From: an uncultured Clostridia bacterium | GTDB lineage: Bacteria; Bacillota; Clostridia; Oscillospirales; Acutalibacteraceae | DNA length: 64,000 nucleotides | Reading direction: 5' to 3' | Assembly: GCA_944385105.1 (NCBI GenBank) | Contig: CALWVR010000027.1 | Coordinates: forward strand, 160,249 to 224,248 | Shown: one piece after another, positions 55,700 to 63,717 of the stretch | How positions within the stretch are numbered: position 1 is the first letter of the stretch | Layout: each line of letters begins with the position of its first letter | Position numbers and translations under genes: made by a program | Notes under the pieces: model-generated | Told to the model about the DNA's origin: nothing | Database searches by the model: none | Seen by the model: only the letters and a program-made list of their open reading frames with translations

Positions 55700-56365
55700 A
55701 TGGGTAGAGGATTATTTGGAATATTAGGGCCATCTATGATAGGACCTTCAAGTTCACATACAGCAGGAGCTGTTAGAATAGGGAGGATGTGTCGTTCAGT
55801 TGCAAGGGGAGATATAGCAGCAGCAACATTTTTCTTACATGGATCTTTTGCTCAAACATATAAAGGACATGGGACAGATAGAGCTTTGGTTGGTGGACTT
55901 TTGGGAATGAATACGGATGATGAAAGAATTATAAATTCTTTAGAACTTGCTAAAAAAGAAAATATGAAAATTCAGTTTTTGCCAACAAATTTGGGAAATT
56001 ACCATCCTAATACAGTTCGAGCGGAGATGGTGAATAAGAATGGAGATACTTGTAACCTAATTGCTTCATCTATTGGTGGAGGAGAGATACAAATTATATC
56101 AGTTAATGGATTTCCGGCTAATATTTCAGGGATTTATGATGCCTTGATTATTAGGCATATGGATAAGGTTGGTATGATAAGTAAAATTGCAGCTTTATTT
56201 GAAAAAAATAAACTGAATATAGTTTCGTTATATAATAATCGTGAAAGTAAGGGTAAAATTGCAATAACTATTATAGAAATAGATGGTGATGTACCGGAAT
56301 ATTTAGCAGATTTGGTATCTAAGATTGATGGAATACTATCTATTTCGGTAGTAAACAAGATATAG
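55700..56365 (+). CDS. sdaAB: L-serine dehydratase, iron-sulfur type, beta subunit
   Basis: 221 residues. The N-terminal GPSMIGPSSSHTAGAVRIG stretch of the serine-dehydratase beta chain is intact, and the C-terminal 70 residues form an ACT domain (MISKIAALFEKNKLNIVSLY). With SdaAA converts L-serine to pyruvate and ammonia. ATG with AAGGAGGAATT ahead. 12 bases separate it from sdaAA. Confidence 0.95.
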   Translation: MGRGLFGILGPSMIGPSSSHTAGAVRIGRMCRSVARGDIAAATFFLHGSFAQTYKGHGTDRALVGGLLGMNTDDERIINSLELAKKENMKIQFLPTNLGNYHPNTVRAEMVNKNGDTCNLIASSIGGGEIQIISVNGFPANISGIYDALIIRHMDKVGMISKIAALFEKNKLNIVSLYNNRESKGKIAITIIEIDGDVPEYLADLVSKIDGILSISVVNKI

Positions 56366-56377
56366 GGAGCTATTAAA

Positions 56378-57250
56378 ATGTATAACAATGCTAATGAATT
56401 AAAATTACTATGTAGAGAGCAAGGTAAGCGCATTTCTGATGTAGCGATAGAAATAGAAGCAATGGAAAATGAAATTACGGTAGAAGAGGTAAGAGCAAAG
56501 TTTGAGAAATTTATAGACATTATGAATGTAGCATGCCATAAAACATTAAATAAGGCTATTCCATCTATTAGTGGTCTTACTTCAGGGGATGCTAAAAAGC
56601 TGAATGATTACATAGAGAAAAAGCAGAATTTATGTTCAGACCATGCCTTAAAAGGTGTAGCTTTTGCCCTTTCTTGCTTTGAAGTTAATACATCTATGGG
56701 AAGGATAGTGGCAGCCCCTACTGCTGGATCGTGTGGAATTGTGCCAGCTTGTATATTTGTAGTAGCAGACAAAATTAATGCAAATAAAGATGCTGTTATA
56801 GATGCATTTGCTACTGCTTCGGCGGTTGGCTCTATTATAGAAAAAAATGCTACTTTATCTGGTGCAGAAGGAGGGTGTCAAGCAGAATGTGGAAGTGCTT
56901 CTGCTATGGCAGCAGCAGCTGTAGTTGAGATGAGAGGTGGTACTATTGACCAATCTTTTCACGCAGCTTCTATGACCCTTAAGAATGTAATGGGCCAGGT
57001 GTGTGACCCAATTGCAGGGCTTGTAGAGGTTCCTTGTGCAAAGAGAAATGCAATTGGTGTTGTAAATGCTTTGCTATGTGTTGATTTGGCTCTAGCTGGA
57101 ATAAAGAGTTTTGTACCTTTTGATGAGGTGGTCGCTGCAATGTATGAGGTTGGAAAATCTTTACCGTGTGAACTTAGAGAAACGGGGCTAGGAGGCCTTG
57201 CTGGAACTCCAACTGGTATAGCTATAAGAAAGAAAATATTTGGAAAATAA
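56378..57250 (+). CDS. sdaAA: L-serine dehydratase, iron-sulfur type, alpha subunit
   Basis: 290 residues. The catalytic chain carrying the oxygen-sensitive [4Fe-4S] cluster: APTAGSCGIVPACIF, GAEGGCQAECGSASAMAAAA and VMGQVCDPIAGLVEVPC supply the cluster cysteines. Works with the beta subunit encoded immediately upstream. ATG behind AGGGAGCTATTAA. The two-subunit form is typical of clostridia. Ends at a strong bidirectional terminator. Confidence 0.96.
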   Translation: MYNNANELKLLCREQGKRISDVAIEIEAMENEITVEEVRAKFEKFIDIMNVACHKTLNKAIPSISGLTSGDAKKLNDYIEKKQNLCSDHALKGVAFALSCFEVNTSMGRIVAAPTAGSCGIVPACIFVVADKINANKDAVIDAFATASAVGSIIEKNATLSGAEGGCQAECGSASAMAAAAVVEMRGGTIDQSFHAASMTLKNVMGQVCDPIAGLVEVPCAKRNAIGVVNALLCVDLALAGIKSFVPFDEVVAAMYEVGKSLPCELRETGLGGLAGTPTGIAIRKKIFGK

Positions 57251-57292
57251 AACTAAGGCTTGCAGACTATAATGTTCGCAAGCCTTAGTTTT
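57249..57292. terminator. Bidirectional terminator after sdaAA
   Basis: AAAACTAAGGCTTGC / GCAAGCCTTAGTTTT stem with a 14-base loop, between convergent genes. Confidence 0.88.
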
Positions 57293-57298
57293 GTTAAA

Positions 57299-57583
57299 CT
57301 ACTCTAAGGAAAATTTTTCATAAAAAATTTCCAATTTGCTGTTAATCGCTTCAAGTATATGAAGCAAAGCATTTGCCTGTCTCCTTAAGGGAATAATTCG
57401 TCTTAAGTCGCCATCTTCCATAGCTTTTTGAAGTGCTTGTGTAACTTCCATATAGTTACTATTTGCTTTCGATAACTCTGACAATAAATTAGATAGTTGC
57501 TGCGCTATTGGGTCAGAAGAAATTATACTATACATAGAGCCACTTGATATTTTGGCTAAGTCTTTTTCTTCAATTATTTCCAA
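57299..57583 (-). CDS. Small helical protein of unknown function
   Basis: 94 residues, strongly helical and heptad-like in the middle (QLSNLLSELSKANSNYMEVTQ; LLHILEAINSKLEIFYEKF), no Cys and no membrane segment. No family recognised. TTG start at 57583 after AAGGATGTGTTAAA. It lies downstream of the Cys-rich gene on the same strand, 119 bases away. Confidence 0.55.
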   Translation of the reverse strand: MEIIEEKDLAKISSGSMYSIISSDPIAQQLSNLLSELSKANSNYMEVTQALQKAMEDGDLRRIIPLRRQANALLHILEAINSKLEIFYEKFSLE

Positions 57584-57702
57584 TTTAACACATCCTTAAA
57601 AGTCATAGATTTGTAATAAATTATATTATATTAAAAAAAGGATGTCAATGGAAATTATATATTAACTGTATTTTTACTTTAAGTTAAATATGAAGTTAAT
57701 TT

Positions 57703-58536
57703 TTAGCAGCAACATCCACCAGATTCATTGGTGTTTTCAGCAGATTTTGGTGGGAAAAATTCATCTGTTGGGAATTCAAGTCTATTGAAAAGTTCGCATG
57801 GGTTATCAGAGGTTGTTATGCATTCTTTCTCTGGTATACAGAAATCGTATGCAGGGACTAGCATTTGAACGTTTCGTTCAAGTTGAACAATTGTAAATAT
57901 GCCAATAGTAACATATACTCTATTTCCATTTGGGTCAAATAAGAATTCTCCCCCGTATTTTTTGCATATGCAATCCGGAATATGGCATGTAGGTTCGCAA
58001 GGACCCTTTTCACATGTTAGTTTAGCAGATAGTCCAATTGGTTCTGCAACCTGTACAGTAGCTTTTGGGAGATTCTTTAAAGGTGAAACAGATAGGTCAG
58101 GTTCATCATAACAAGTGCCTGAATTAAATATTTTTACCTTTCCTTCGCTACCAAATAATATCACTTTTTTACTATACACTGATAAACCGCATACGCTTAC
58201 AGGACATGCAGCAGGAGATAAAAATACGTCTAAATTTACTTCAAAGAAGAAAGTCATATCAACTGAATAAAACCCTTTGTTAAATGGAACAGGGTCAAGA
58301 TCAACGTATACAGTTATAACACTAGCGTCTTTTATACGTACGTTACATGCTTGATCAATTATATGTTGCCCAGCCTCAGTAAAGTATACTCTTAAATTTT
58401 CAAGACAGTCTTTATCAGCACAAGAGTCATATACTCGATATGCATCGATACATACTGCTTCTTTAAAACATCCTGAATTAGAATCGCTGTGGATTAGTGC
58501 TGTTGGACTTGTCTCTTGACAAAAGTTTTCTGCCAT
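57703..58536 (-). CDS. Large Cys-rich protein, possible spore-coat component
   Basis: 277 residues with about 20 Cys and a SGGCCC ending. The N-terminal part has CFKEAVCIDAYRVYDSCADK and the beta-rich core alternates strands with paired Cys (CEKGPCEPTCHIPDCICKKY). No signal peptide. Family unnamed to me; the style is that of clostridial coat/exosporium proteins, an inference. ATG at 58536 with GATTGGAGGAACTTAT ahead; the longer frame starts at a TTG inside that site. A second Cys-rich gene lies 2.3 kb away on the same strand, across sdaAB-sdaAA. Confidence 0.65.
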   Translation of the reverse strand: MAENFCQETSPTALIHSDSNSGCFKEAVCIDAYRVYDSCADKDCLENLRVYFTEAGQHIIDQACNVRIKDASVITVYVDLDPVPFNKGFYSVDMTFFFEVNLDVFLSPAACPVSVCGLSVYSKKVILFGSEGKVKIFNSGTCYDEPDLSVSPLKNLPKATVQVAEPIGLSAKLTCEKGPCEPTCHIPDCICKKYGGEFLFDPNGNRVYVTIGIFTIVQLERNVQMLVPAYDFCIPEKECITTSDNPCELFNRLEFPTDEFFPPKSAENTNESGGCCC

Positions 58537-58891
58537 TATAAGTTCCTCCAATCAGAATAATAAACAATATATTTAATACATATTACGTGGACTTAAAACT
58601 TATGTTACCTGTTTTTATAATAATGTACATATTGTAGAATTTTTGTAAAATAACTTTTTCTTGAAAATTAAGCTAGATATTGATAAAATATAAAATATAG
58701 TGAATTAAAATCACGAAATAGATTTATTATATTTTATTTATATGCTATGGGTTTATAAATTTTTCCTTATAATTTTATAAATTATATTTAAAGATTCAAG
58801 TCCGGGTTATTGGCTGTATGTGATTATTAATATATGATTGGTCTAGTGGTTTTAAATTGTAATTTTATTAACTTTGATTGGGGAATTTATT
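58537..58891. other. 355-base divergent intergenic region
   Basis: AT-rich spacer between two divergent genes. No convincing sigma-A promoter, RNA element or small ORF with a ribosome site was seen; the promoters may be sporulation-specific. Confidence 0.4.
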
Positions 58892-59470
58892 ATGAGGCAT
58901 AGCTTATTTGCGAATATAAATAAAGATGAGTTTAAGAAGAATTTAAGTGGATTATCTAAGCAAAAATCTTTATTTGTTAAAGAGTGTAGTAGTAATTTGT
59001 ATGATATGCAAGGATTATGTGATATGACTGTTGTGATAAACGAAAAGAATATTGATAAAGTAGTTACTTTATTAGTAAGAACAAAAGTCATTATAATAGC
59101 TGACAAGATTTTTTTTGAGATGTGTAATGGGTATTGTGAAGTTTTGCGAAGCTATGGAATTGATATATGTTGTTGCGATGTTAGTTTTAATGAATATAAA
59201 GAATATAAAGGTGGTACTATTATTATATTAAGGGAATCTATGACTAAGGCTAAAGAGAAACAAATTTTATCAAATGCTAAAAGTAACGGTGCAAATTCAG
59301 TTGTTATAAGAAGCTTTACATCAGATAAAAGGAGTGACTTATTAGAATTGTTTTTTTTAAGTGGAAAAGATATGAATATAAATTTGTGCATAGATGCACT
59401 TTTTAACTGTATTATAATGGGAGTTGTTGCACATAAAATAAGGGACTTTGGAGAGATGATTAATTGTTAA
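58892..59470 (+). CDS. Degenerate SIS-like domain protein of unknown function
   Basis: 192 residues. The central part (about 45-160) reads like a sugar-isomerase (SIS) fold without its helix-turn-helix partner: VIIIADKIFFEMCNGYCEVLRSYG and GGTIIILRESMTKAKEKQIL then NAKSNGANSVVIRSF match the strand-helix pattern of RpiR-type SIS domains, but the Ser/Thr sugar-phosphate loop is not typical. Low-confidence assignment. ATG at 58892 with TTGGGGAA ahead; a TTG at 58874 is in frame. Overlaps the RNase M5-like gene by seven bases. Confidence 0.5.
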   Translation: MRHSLFANINKDEFKKNLSGLSKQKSLFVKECSSNLYDMQGLCDMTVVINEKNIDKVVTLLVRTKVIIIADKIFFEMCNGYCEVLRSYGIDICCCDVSFNEYKEYKGGTIIILRESMTKAKEKQILSNAKSNGANSVVIRSFTSDKRSDLLELFFLSGKDMNINLCIDALFNCIIMGVVAHKIRDFGEMINC

Positions 59471-60057
59471 ATGTGAATGAGGTTATTATAGTTGAGGGGA
59501 AGTACGATAGGATTAAAGTTTCTCAAATAGTAGATGGTTTAATAGTGGATGTAGGAGGCTTTTCTATATTTACTGATGAAAAAAAAATGAATTTTATTAA
59601 AGACATGACGAGAAAGTTTGGAATATTGATTTTAACTGATAGCGATTCAGCAGGATTTATGATTAGAAATTATATAAATGGATGTTGCATAAGTAAAGGG
59701 ATAGTAAAACATGCTTATATACCAGATATATATGGAAAAGAGAAAAGAAAGGTAAAAGCATCAAAGGAGGGTAAACTTGGAGTAGAAGGAGTACCTAACA
59801 ACGTACTAATAGATGTAATAAGCAATGCTGTACTAGCTACTGAGGATAATTTTAATAAGAATATTAGAACCATAAGTAAGACAGATTTTTATAATGATGG
59901 ATTATCTGGACAAGAGAATAGTGAGAGTAAAAGAAAAATGCTTTTAAAATATTTAAATTTACCTGAACATTTATCTCAAAATGTATTGTTAAGAATTTTA
60001 AATAAGATTATTAGTTATGATGATTATTGTGATATAATAAATAAGTTAGAATTCTAA
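59464..60057 (+). CDS. RNase M5-like Toprim protein (DUF4093)
   Basis: 197 residues. Toprim domain with the Glu in VIIVEGKYDRIKV and the DxD motif in ILTDSDSAG, followed by a DUF4093-type C-terminal half (FYNDGLSGQENSESKRKMLL). RNase M5 matures 5S rRNA in low-GC Gram-positives; this form belongs to the M5-related Toprim group, so 5S processing is likely but not certain. TTG start at 59464 inside the end of the previous gene, so translation is coupled. Confidence 0.78.
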   Translation: MLNVNEVIIVEGKYDRIKVSQIVDGLIVDVGGFSIFTDEKKMNFIKDMTRKFGILILTDSDSAGFMIRNYINGCCISKGIVKHAYIPDIYGKEKRKVKASKEGKLGVEGVPNNVLIDVISNAVLATEDNFNKNIRTISKTDFYNDGLSGQENSESKRKMLLKYLNLPEHLSQNVLLRILNKIISYDDYCDIINKLEF

Positions 60058-60089
60058 TATTACCCTTGTTAAAAGTTGGAGGAGATTTA

Positions 60090-61685
60090 ATGAGCTGTCT
60101 AGATAATCTGTGTATGAATTGCATGAAGAATAAAGGTGACAATAAAGTTTGCCCATTTTGTGGTTATGACAACTTAGATAAGCAGCCTATTGATTGCTTA
60201 AAAAAGGGTACGGTCTTACAAGAAAAATATGTAGTAGGAAAAGTAGCTTATAGGAATGGCGAAAGTATATGTTACATAGGGTACAATATACGTCAAAAGG
60301 AAAAAATATATATAAAGGAGTATTTTCCTCTTGATATATGTACAAGAGATATAAATAACCTTAGGGTTATAATTAAAAAAGACCATGAAAATGATTTTAG
60401 CTTTTATATGGATGAGTTTTTAGTATATTTTAGAAACCTTGCAAAAATGAGAGACTTATATGCTATAGAGTCTGTATATGATATATTTGGATGTAATTGT
60501 ACTTCATATGCTATATGTGAGGCAATAGATGGTATAAAACTATCAAGACTAATAGAAAAAAATGAGAAGCCCATAGACTGGGAAATCGCAAAGACAATAT
60601 TCATGCCGGTTTTAACTGCGCTTGATAAGTTAAGTAAAGCTAATATTTATCATTTGGGAATAAGTCCGGAAACTCTTGTTATAGGCAAAGATGGGAGAAT
60701 GTATATAACTAATTTTGCTGTGAACAGTGTTAGGCAATATGGGATCTTTTCTAATTGTGAACTTTTTAAGGGTTGCGCGGCACCTGAGCAATATGTGAAA
60801 GATGATAAGCCATCAGAAAAGGCGGATATATATGGATTTTCAGCGTCATTGTTTTTTACTTTGGTAGGTGTATTTCCAAAACCAGGAAATGAAAGAAAAG
60901 AAGATGATAGGTTACTAATACCTATTAAGACGTTAAAAACAATTCCGCCTTACGTCGTTTCTGCAATTGCGAGAGGACTTAATATAAATGAAAAAGCAAG
61001 AACGCAAACTTTTGAAAAGCTTAGAGAGGAATTAACAGAAACGTCAGCCTTGCACATCTGTGAACAGGATGAAGATTTAATTAGAAGCTCAAATAAAGAT
61101 AATAGAAAACTTACGAACTTTTTAGGAATAAGTGTAGCTTTTATAGTTTCATTTATTGCATTAATAGTGTTATGGAATGCATATAGCAACTACAGTTACC
61201 TAGGCGCTGATGAAGTAAAGGAGAGTAGTATAAGCAATTTGCGTAGCGATGACGGTATGGAAGAAAAAATTAACGTACCGGATTTGACAAACATTAACTT
61301 TAATGATGCAAAAAGTTTAGGGGAAACTACCGGTAATTATAAGCTGTTATTATCTGAAAGGATTTTTAATGATGATGTAAAGGAAGGGTGCATAATATCA
61401 CAAACTCCTAAAAGTGGAGAAAATATAAGTAAAGGTTCTAATATTATAGTAAGTATTAGTAAAGGACCTAAAATGCAAAAGCTACCTCAAATAGAAGGGC
61501 TTACTTTACCTGAGGCATCGTTTGCTTTGAGTAAGGCTGGACTTTTACCAGTAAAGGTAGAAGAATATAGTGATACAATATTGGAGGGAAGAGTGATAGG
61601 CTATAGTGGCCATAGCGTAGGAGACTTGCTTGAACATGGGGAAGAAGTAACAATAATTGTTAGTAAAGGGAAGAATAAAGATTAG
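60090..61685 (+). CDS. Zinc-ribbon/pseudokinase/PASTA membrane protein
   Basis: 531 residues. An N-terminal zinc ribbon (CMNC 8-11, CPFC 21-24) is followed by a Ser/Thr kinase-like domain (about 40-330). The ATP lysine survives (Lys76 in IYIKEYFP), as do APEQY and DIYGF, but the catalytic loop reads YHLGISPETL in place of HRD..N and the metal loop reads TNFA in place of DFG, so both catalytic Asp residues are missing. One TM helix (342-362) and two PASTA repeats (about 395-459 and 463-527) follow. Probably a wall-sensing pseudokinase, or a scaffold for an active PASTA kinase. ATG at 60090 behind TTGGAGGAG; the in-frame TTG at 60066 lacks a site. Confidence 0.82.
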   Translation: MSCLDNLCMNCMKNKGDNKVCPFCGYDNLDKQPIDCLKKGTVLQEKYVVGKVAYRNGESICYIGYNIRQKEKIYIKEYFPLDICTRDINNLRVIIKKDHENDFSFYMDEFLVYFRNLAKMRDLYAIESVYDIFGCNCTSYAICEAIDGIKLSRLIEKNEKPIDWEIAKTIFMPVLTALDKLSKANIYHLGISPETLVIGKDGRMYITNFAVNSVRQYGIFSNCELFKGCAAPEQYVKDDKPSEKADIYGFSASLFFTLVGVFPKPGNERKEDDRLLIPIKTLKTIPPYVVSAIARGLNINEKARTQTFEKLREELTETSALHICEQDEDLIRSSNKDNRKLTNFLGISVAFIVSFIALIVLWNAYSNYSYLGADEVKESSISNLRSDDGMEEKINVPDLTNINFNDAKSLGETTGNYKLLLSERIFNDDVKEGCIISQTPKSGENISKGSNIIVSISKGPKMQKLPQIEGLTLPEASFALSKAGLLPVKVEEYSDTILEGRVIGYSGHSVGDLLEHGEEVTIIVSKGKNKD

Positions 61686-61787
61686 ATATTTATTTTATTG
61701 AATAATTAACATATGTTTATATTTGTTCTTATAAATAATTTTATGATGCTAACAGTTTAAAATAGTCTATGTGATTGGGTGCTATTT

Positions 61788-61823
61788 AAAAGCTAGCCAC
61801 TCAAATTAGAGTGGCTAGCTTTT
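61788..61823. terminator. Bidirectional terminator next to the SASP gene
   Basis: AAAAGCTAGCCACTC / GAGTGGCTAGCTTTT perfect 15-base stem with a six-base loop. Confidence 0.88.
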
Positions 61824-61835
61824 AAATAAAATAAT

Positions 61836-62027
61836 TTACTTAATATTTTGTTCGTACTGCTCTATCATCTTTTTTACCATCTGGCCACCAACAGAGCCAG
61901 CTTCACGAGCGGTAAGGTCTCCATTGTATCCTTCTTTCAAGTTTACGCCAACTTCATTGGCTGCTTCCATCTTAAATTTATCAAGAGCTTCACGTGCTTC
62001 AGGTACTACTACTGAATTTTTAGACAT
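61836..62027 (-). CDS. Alpha/beta-type small acid-soluble spore protein
   Basis: 63 residues, a textbook alpha/beta SASP: ALDKFKMEAANEVGVNLKEG, GYNGDLTAREAGSVGGQMVKKMIE, with the GPR protease region (KMEAANE) intact. Coats spore DNA and protects it against UV and heat. ATG with AAAAGGAGTGTAGG ahead. Upstream a CATAAACTA box could be a sigma-G -10, but the -35 is not clear. Confidence 0.97.
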   Translation of the reverse strand: MSKNSVVVPEAREALDKFKMEAANEVGVNLKEGYNGDLTAREAGSVGGQMVKKMIEQYEQNIK

Positions 62028-62133
62028 TTTCCTACACTCCTTTTAATAAATTTTTTGCGTTTGTGATAGTAGTTTATGACTAAAAGCAAATTTTATTATT
62101 GCCAAATTATTGTTGAGTTTATTACAATTATTA

Positions 62134-62679
62134 TTAAAATTCGAATCCGCTTTTTGTATTAAATTCAGATAGTATAAGGACGGCACATGTAACAAGTAGT
62201 GAATAGGGTTGAGTTTCTTTACTAAGTTTTACTGTGAAATCGTGAGGTTCAATTATTTTAGAATTAAATGCTTTAACATAACGTTGAAGACTTATAACAG
62301 CAGTATTATCATCTAAGCTAGCGATACTTAATGTATCTTTTGAGGATGTTCCACACGTTATAGCAAGTTTATCGGTTCCTTTTAAAATGTGAGCAGCATT
62401 TAAATTATGAGAATCTAAAATAGGAATAAAATTATTAGGGATAAGCTTTTTATCAAATGGCAAAAATGATTTTTTAAAGATCAAAAATCCACTACATTTG
62501 TTTATGTTTGGAAACTTATTTAAATTGTATAATAGAAATTTTTGCTTTTCTGATTCAGGGTGAGATGATATACTATTTCCTATATGGCTATGGACCCCTC
62601 CATACTTTGACAAAGCTCTTATTAACGTTTCATTGATGCTATTGCTATTTCCATTTCCATAAATGATAACATTGTACAT
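62134..62679 (-). CDS. Protein of unknown function
   Basis: 181 residues, mostly soluble. The opening YNVIIYGNGNSNSINETLI looks like a beta-strand/loop of a nucleotide-binding type fold, and SLLVTCAVLILSEF near the end is hydrophobic. No family recognised. ATG start with AGCGGTGAATT ahead. It is divergent from comEA across a 133-base spacer. Confidence 0.55.
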   Translation of the reverse strand: MYNVIIYGNGNSNSINETLIRALSKYGGVHSHIGNSISSHPESEKQKFLLYNLNKFPNINKCSGFLIFKKSFLPFDKKLIPNNFIPILDSHNLNAAHILKGTDKLAITCGTSSKDTLSIASLDDNTAVISLQRYVKAFNSKIIEPHDFTVKLSKETQPYSLLVTCAVLILSEFNTKSGFEF

Positions 62680-62812
62680 AATTCACCGCTTTTCAAGAGA
62701 TTTAATTCTTACTATTATTGCCGTATTATATATTTTTATACTAATTTGTATTTACAATATAAACTTTATAATATAGAATGGATTTAAAGATTGTAACAAG
62801 GAGGAGATACTC

Positions 62813-63250
62813 ATAGAAGAAAAACTTGAAGATAATACTAAAAATGAAGAGTTAGAGGACTATAGTATTAGAAATAGACTTAATAATGAAAAATTGCTTA
62901 TAATTATTGCACTAATTCTTTGTGCAGGTGTTATTTTCTATAATGCATTTTTCATACCAAAAATTTCGATTCCATCCGTTGTTTATGTAGATTCAGATGA
63001 GCAGAGTCAAGAAAGTGAACAAGAAGAAAGGTCTGACGTAATTTCAAGTGGGTCAGAAAAAATAAATATTAATACTGCGACGAAGGAAGAGCTTTCTTCA
63101 AATTTGACAGGTATAGGAGATAAAATAGCTCAAAGAATTATAGACTATAGAGAAGAAAATGGAGGTTTTTCTTCGATAGAAGATATTAAAAATGTTAGTG
63201 GGATAGGAGAAAAAATTTTTGAAAATATAAGAAATGATATTACTACATGA
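62813..63250 (+). CDS. comEA: ComEA-type DNA-binding competence protein, AUA start proposed
   Basis: About 145 residues. Order: a polar acidic N-terminus, a TM helix (KLLIIIALILCAGVIFY), an acidic Ser/Glu linker, then a helix-hairpin-helix pair (ININTATKEELSSNLTGIGD; GFSSIEDIKNVSGIGEKIF) that binds incoming DNA. The start is odd: a perfect AAGGAGG (62798-62804) is eight bases before an ATA at 62813 and no ATG, GTG or TTG precedes the TM segment in frame; the first conventional codon is a TTG at 62894, at the very start of the TM helix. I therefore propose AUA initiation, the 3' part being certain. Confidence 0.8.
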   Translation: MEEKLEDNTKNEELEDYSIRNRLNNEKLLIIIALILCAGVIFYNAFFIPKISIPSVVYVDSDEQSQESEQEERSDVISSGSEKININTATKEELSSNLTGIGDKIAQRIIDYREENGGFSSIEDIKNVSGIGEKIFENIRNDITT

Positions 63251-63287
63251 AAAAAGAGTGCTTTTATAGCACTCTTCTTTCTTTTTT
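63250..63287. terminator. Bidirectional terminator between comEA and rplL
   Basis: AAAAGAGTGC / GCACTCTT stem with a six-base loop and a T run on both sides. Confidence 0.85.
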
Positions 63288-63663
63288 ACTTAACTTCTAC
63301 TTCAGCACCAGCTTCTGTTAATTTAGCTTTTATTGCTTCTGCGTCTTCCTTAGAAGCTTTTTCTTTGATAGCTTTTGGTGCACTGTCTACTAATTCTTTA
63401 GCTTCTTTTAATCCAACACCAGTGATTTCTTTAACTGCCTTTATGACAGCTACCTTATTGCCACCAGCTGCTTTAAGAATTACGTCAAACTCTGTTTTTT
63501 CCTCAGCTTCCTCAGCACTATTAGCAGAAGGAGCAGCTGCAACTGCAACAGGAGCTGCTGCTGATACACCAAACTCTTCCTCAAGAGCTTTTACAAGCTC
63601 GCTTAACTCTAAAACTGTTAATGACTTTACATCCTCAATTAATTTTAATACTTTATCTGACAT
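63286..63663 (-). CDS. rplL: Ribosomal protein bL12 (L7/L12)
   Basis: 125 residues. N-terminal dimerisation helices, an Ala/Glu-rich hinge ([19 protein letters not shown]), and the conserved factor-binding C-terminal domain ([20 protein letters not shown] and [19 protein letters not shown] [15 protein letters not shown]). Recruits translation GTPases. ATG with TTGGAGGTTATTAATT ahead. It follows rplJ on the minus strand, the standard order. Confidence 0.98.
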   Translation of the reverse strand: MSDKVLKLIEDVKSLTVLELSELVKALEEEFGVSAAAPVAVAAAPSANSAEEAEEKTEFDVILKAAGGNKVAVIKAVKEITGVGLKEAKELVDSAPKAIKEKASKEDAEAIKAKLTEAGAEVEVK

Positions 63664-63717
63664 AATTAATAACCTCCAAAAATTTATGTTTTCAAGTTAA
63701 TTCTCTTTTTCAGTAAT

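Noticed and set aside
62041..62110. Sigma-G promoter for the SASP gene
   Set aside because: A CATAAACTA box exists but I could not find a convincing -35 element at the right spacing, so it is not listed as a feature.
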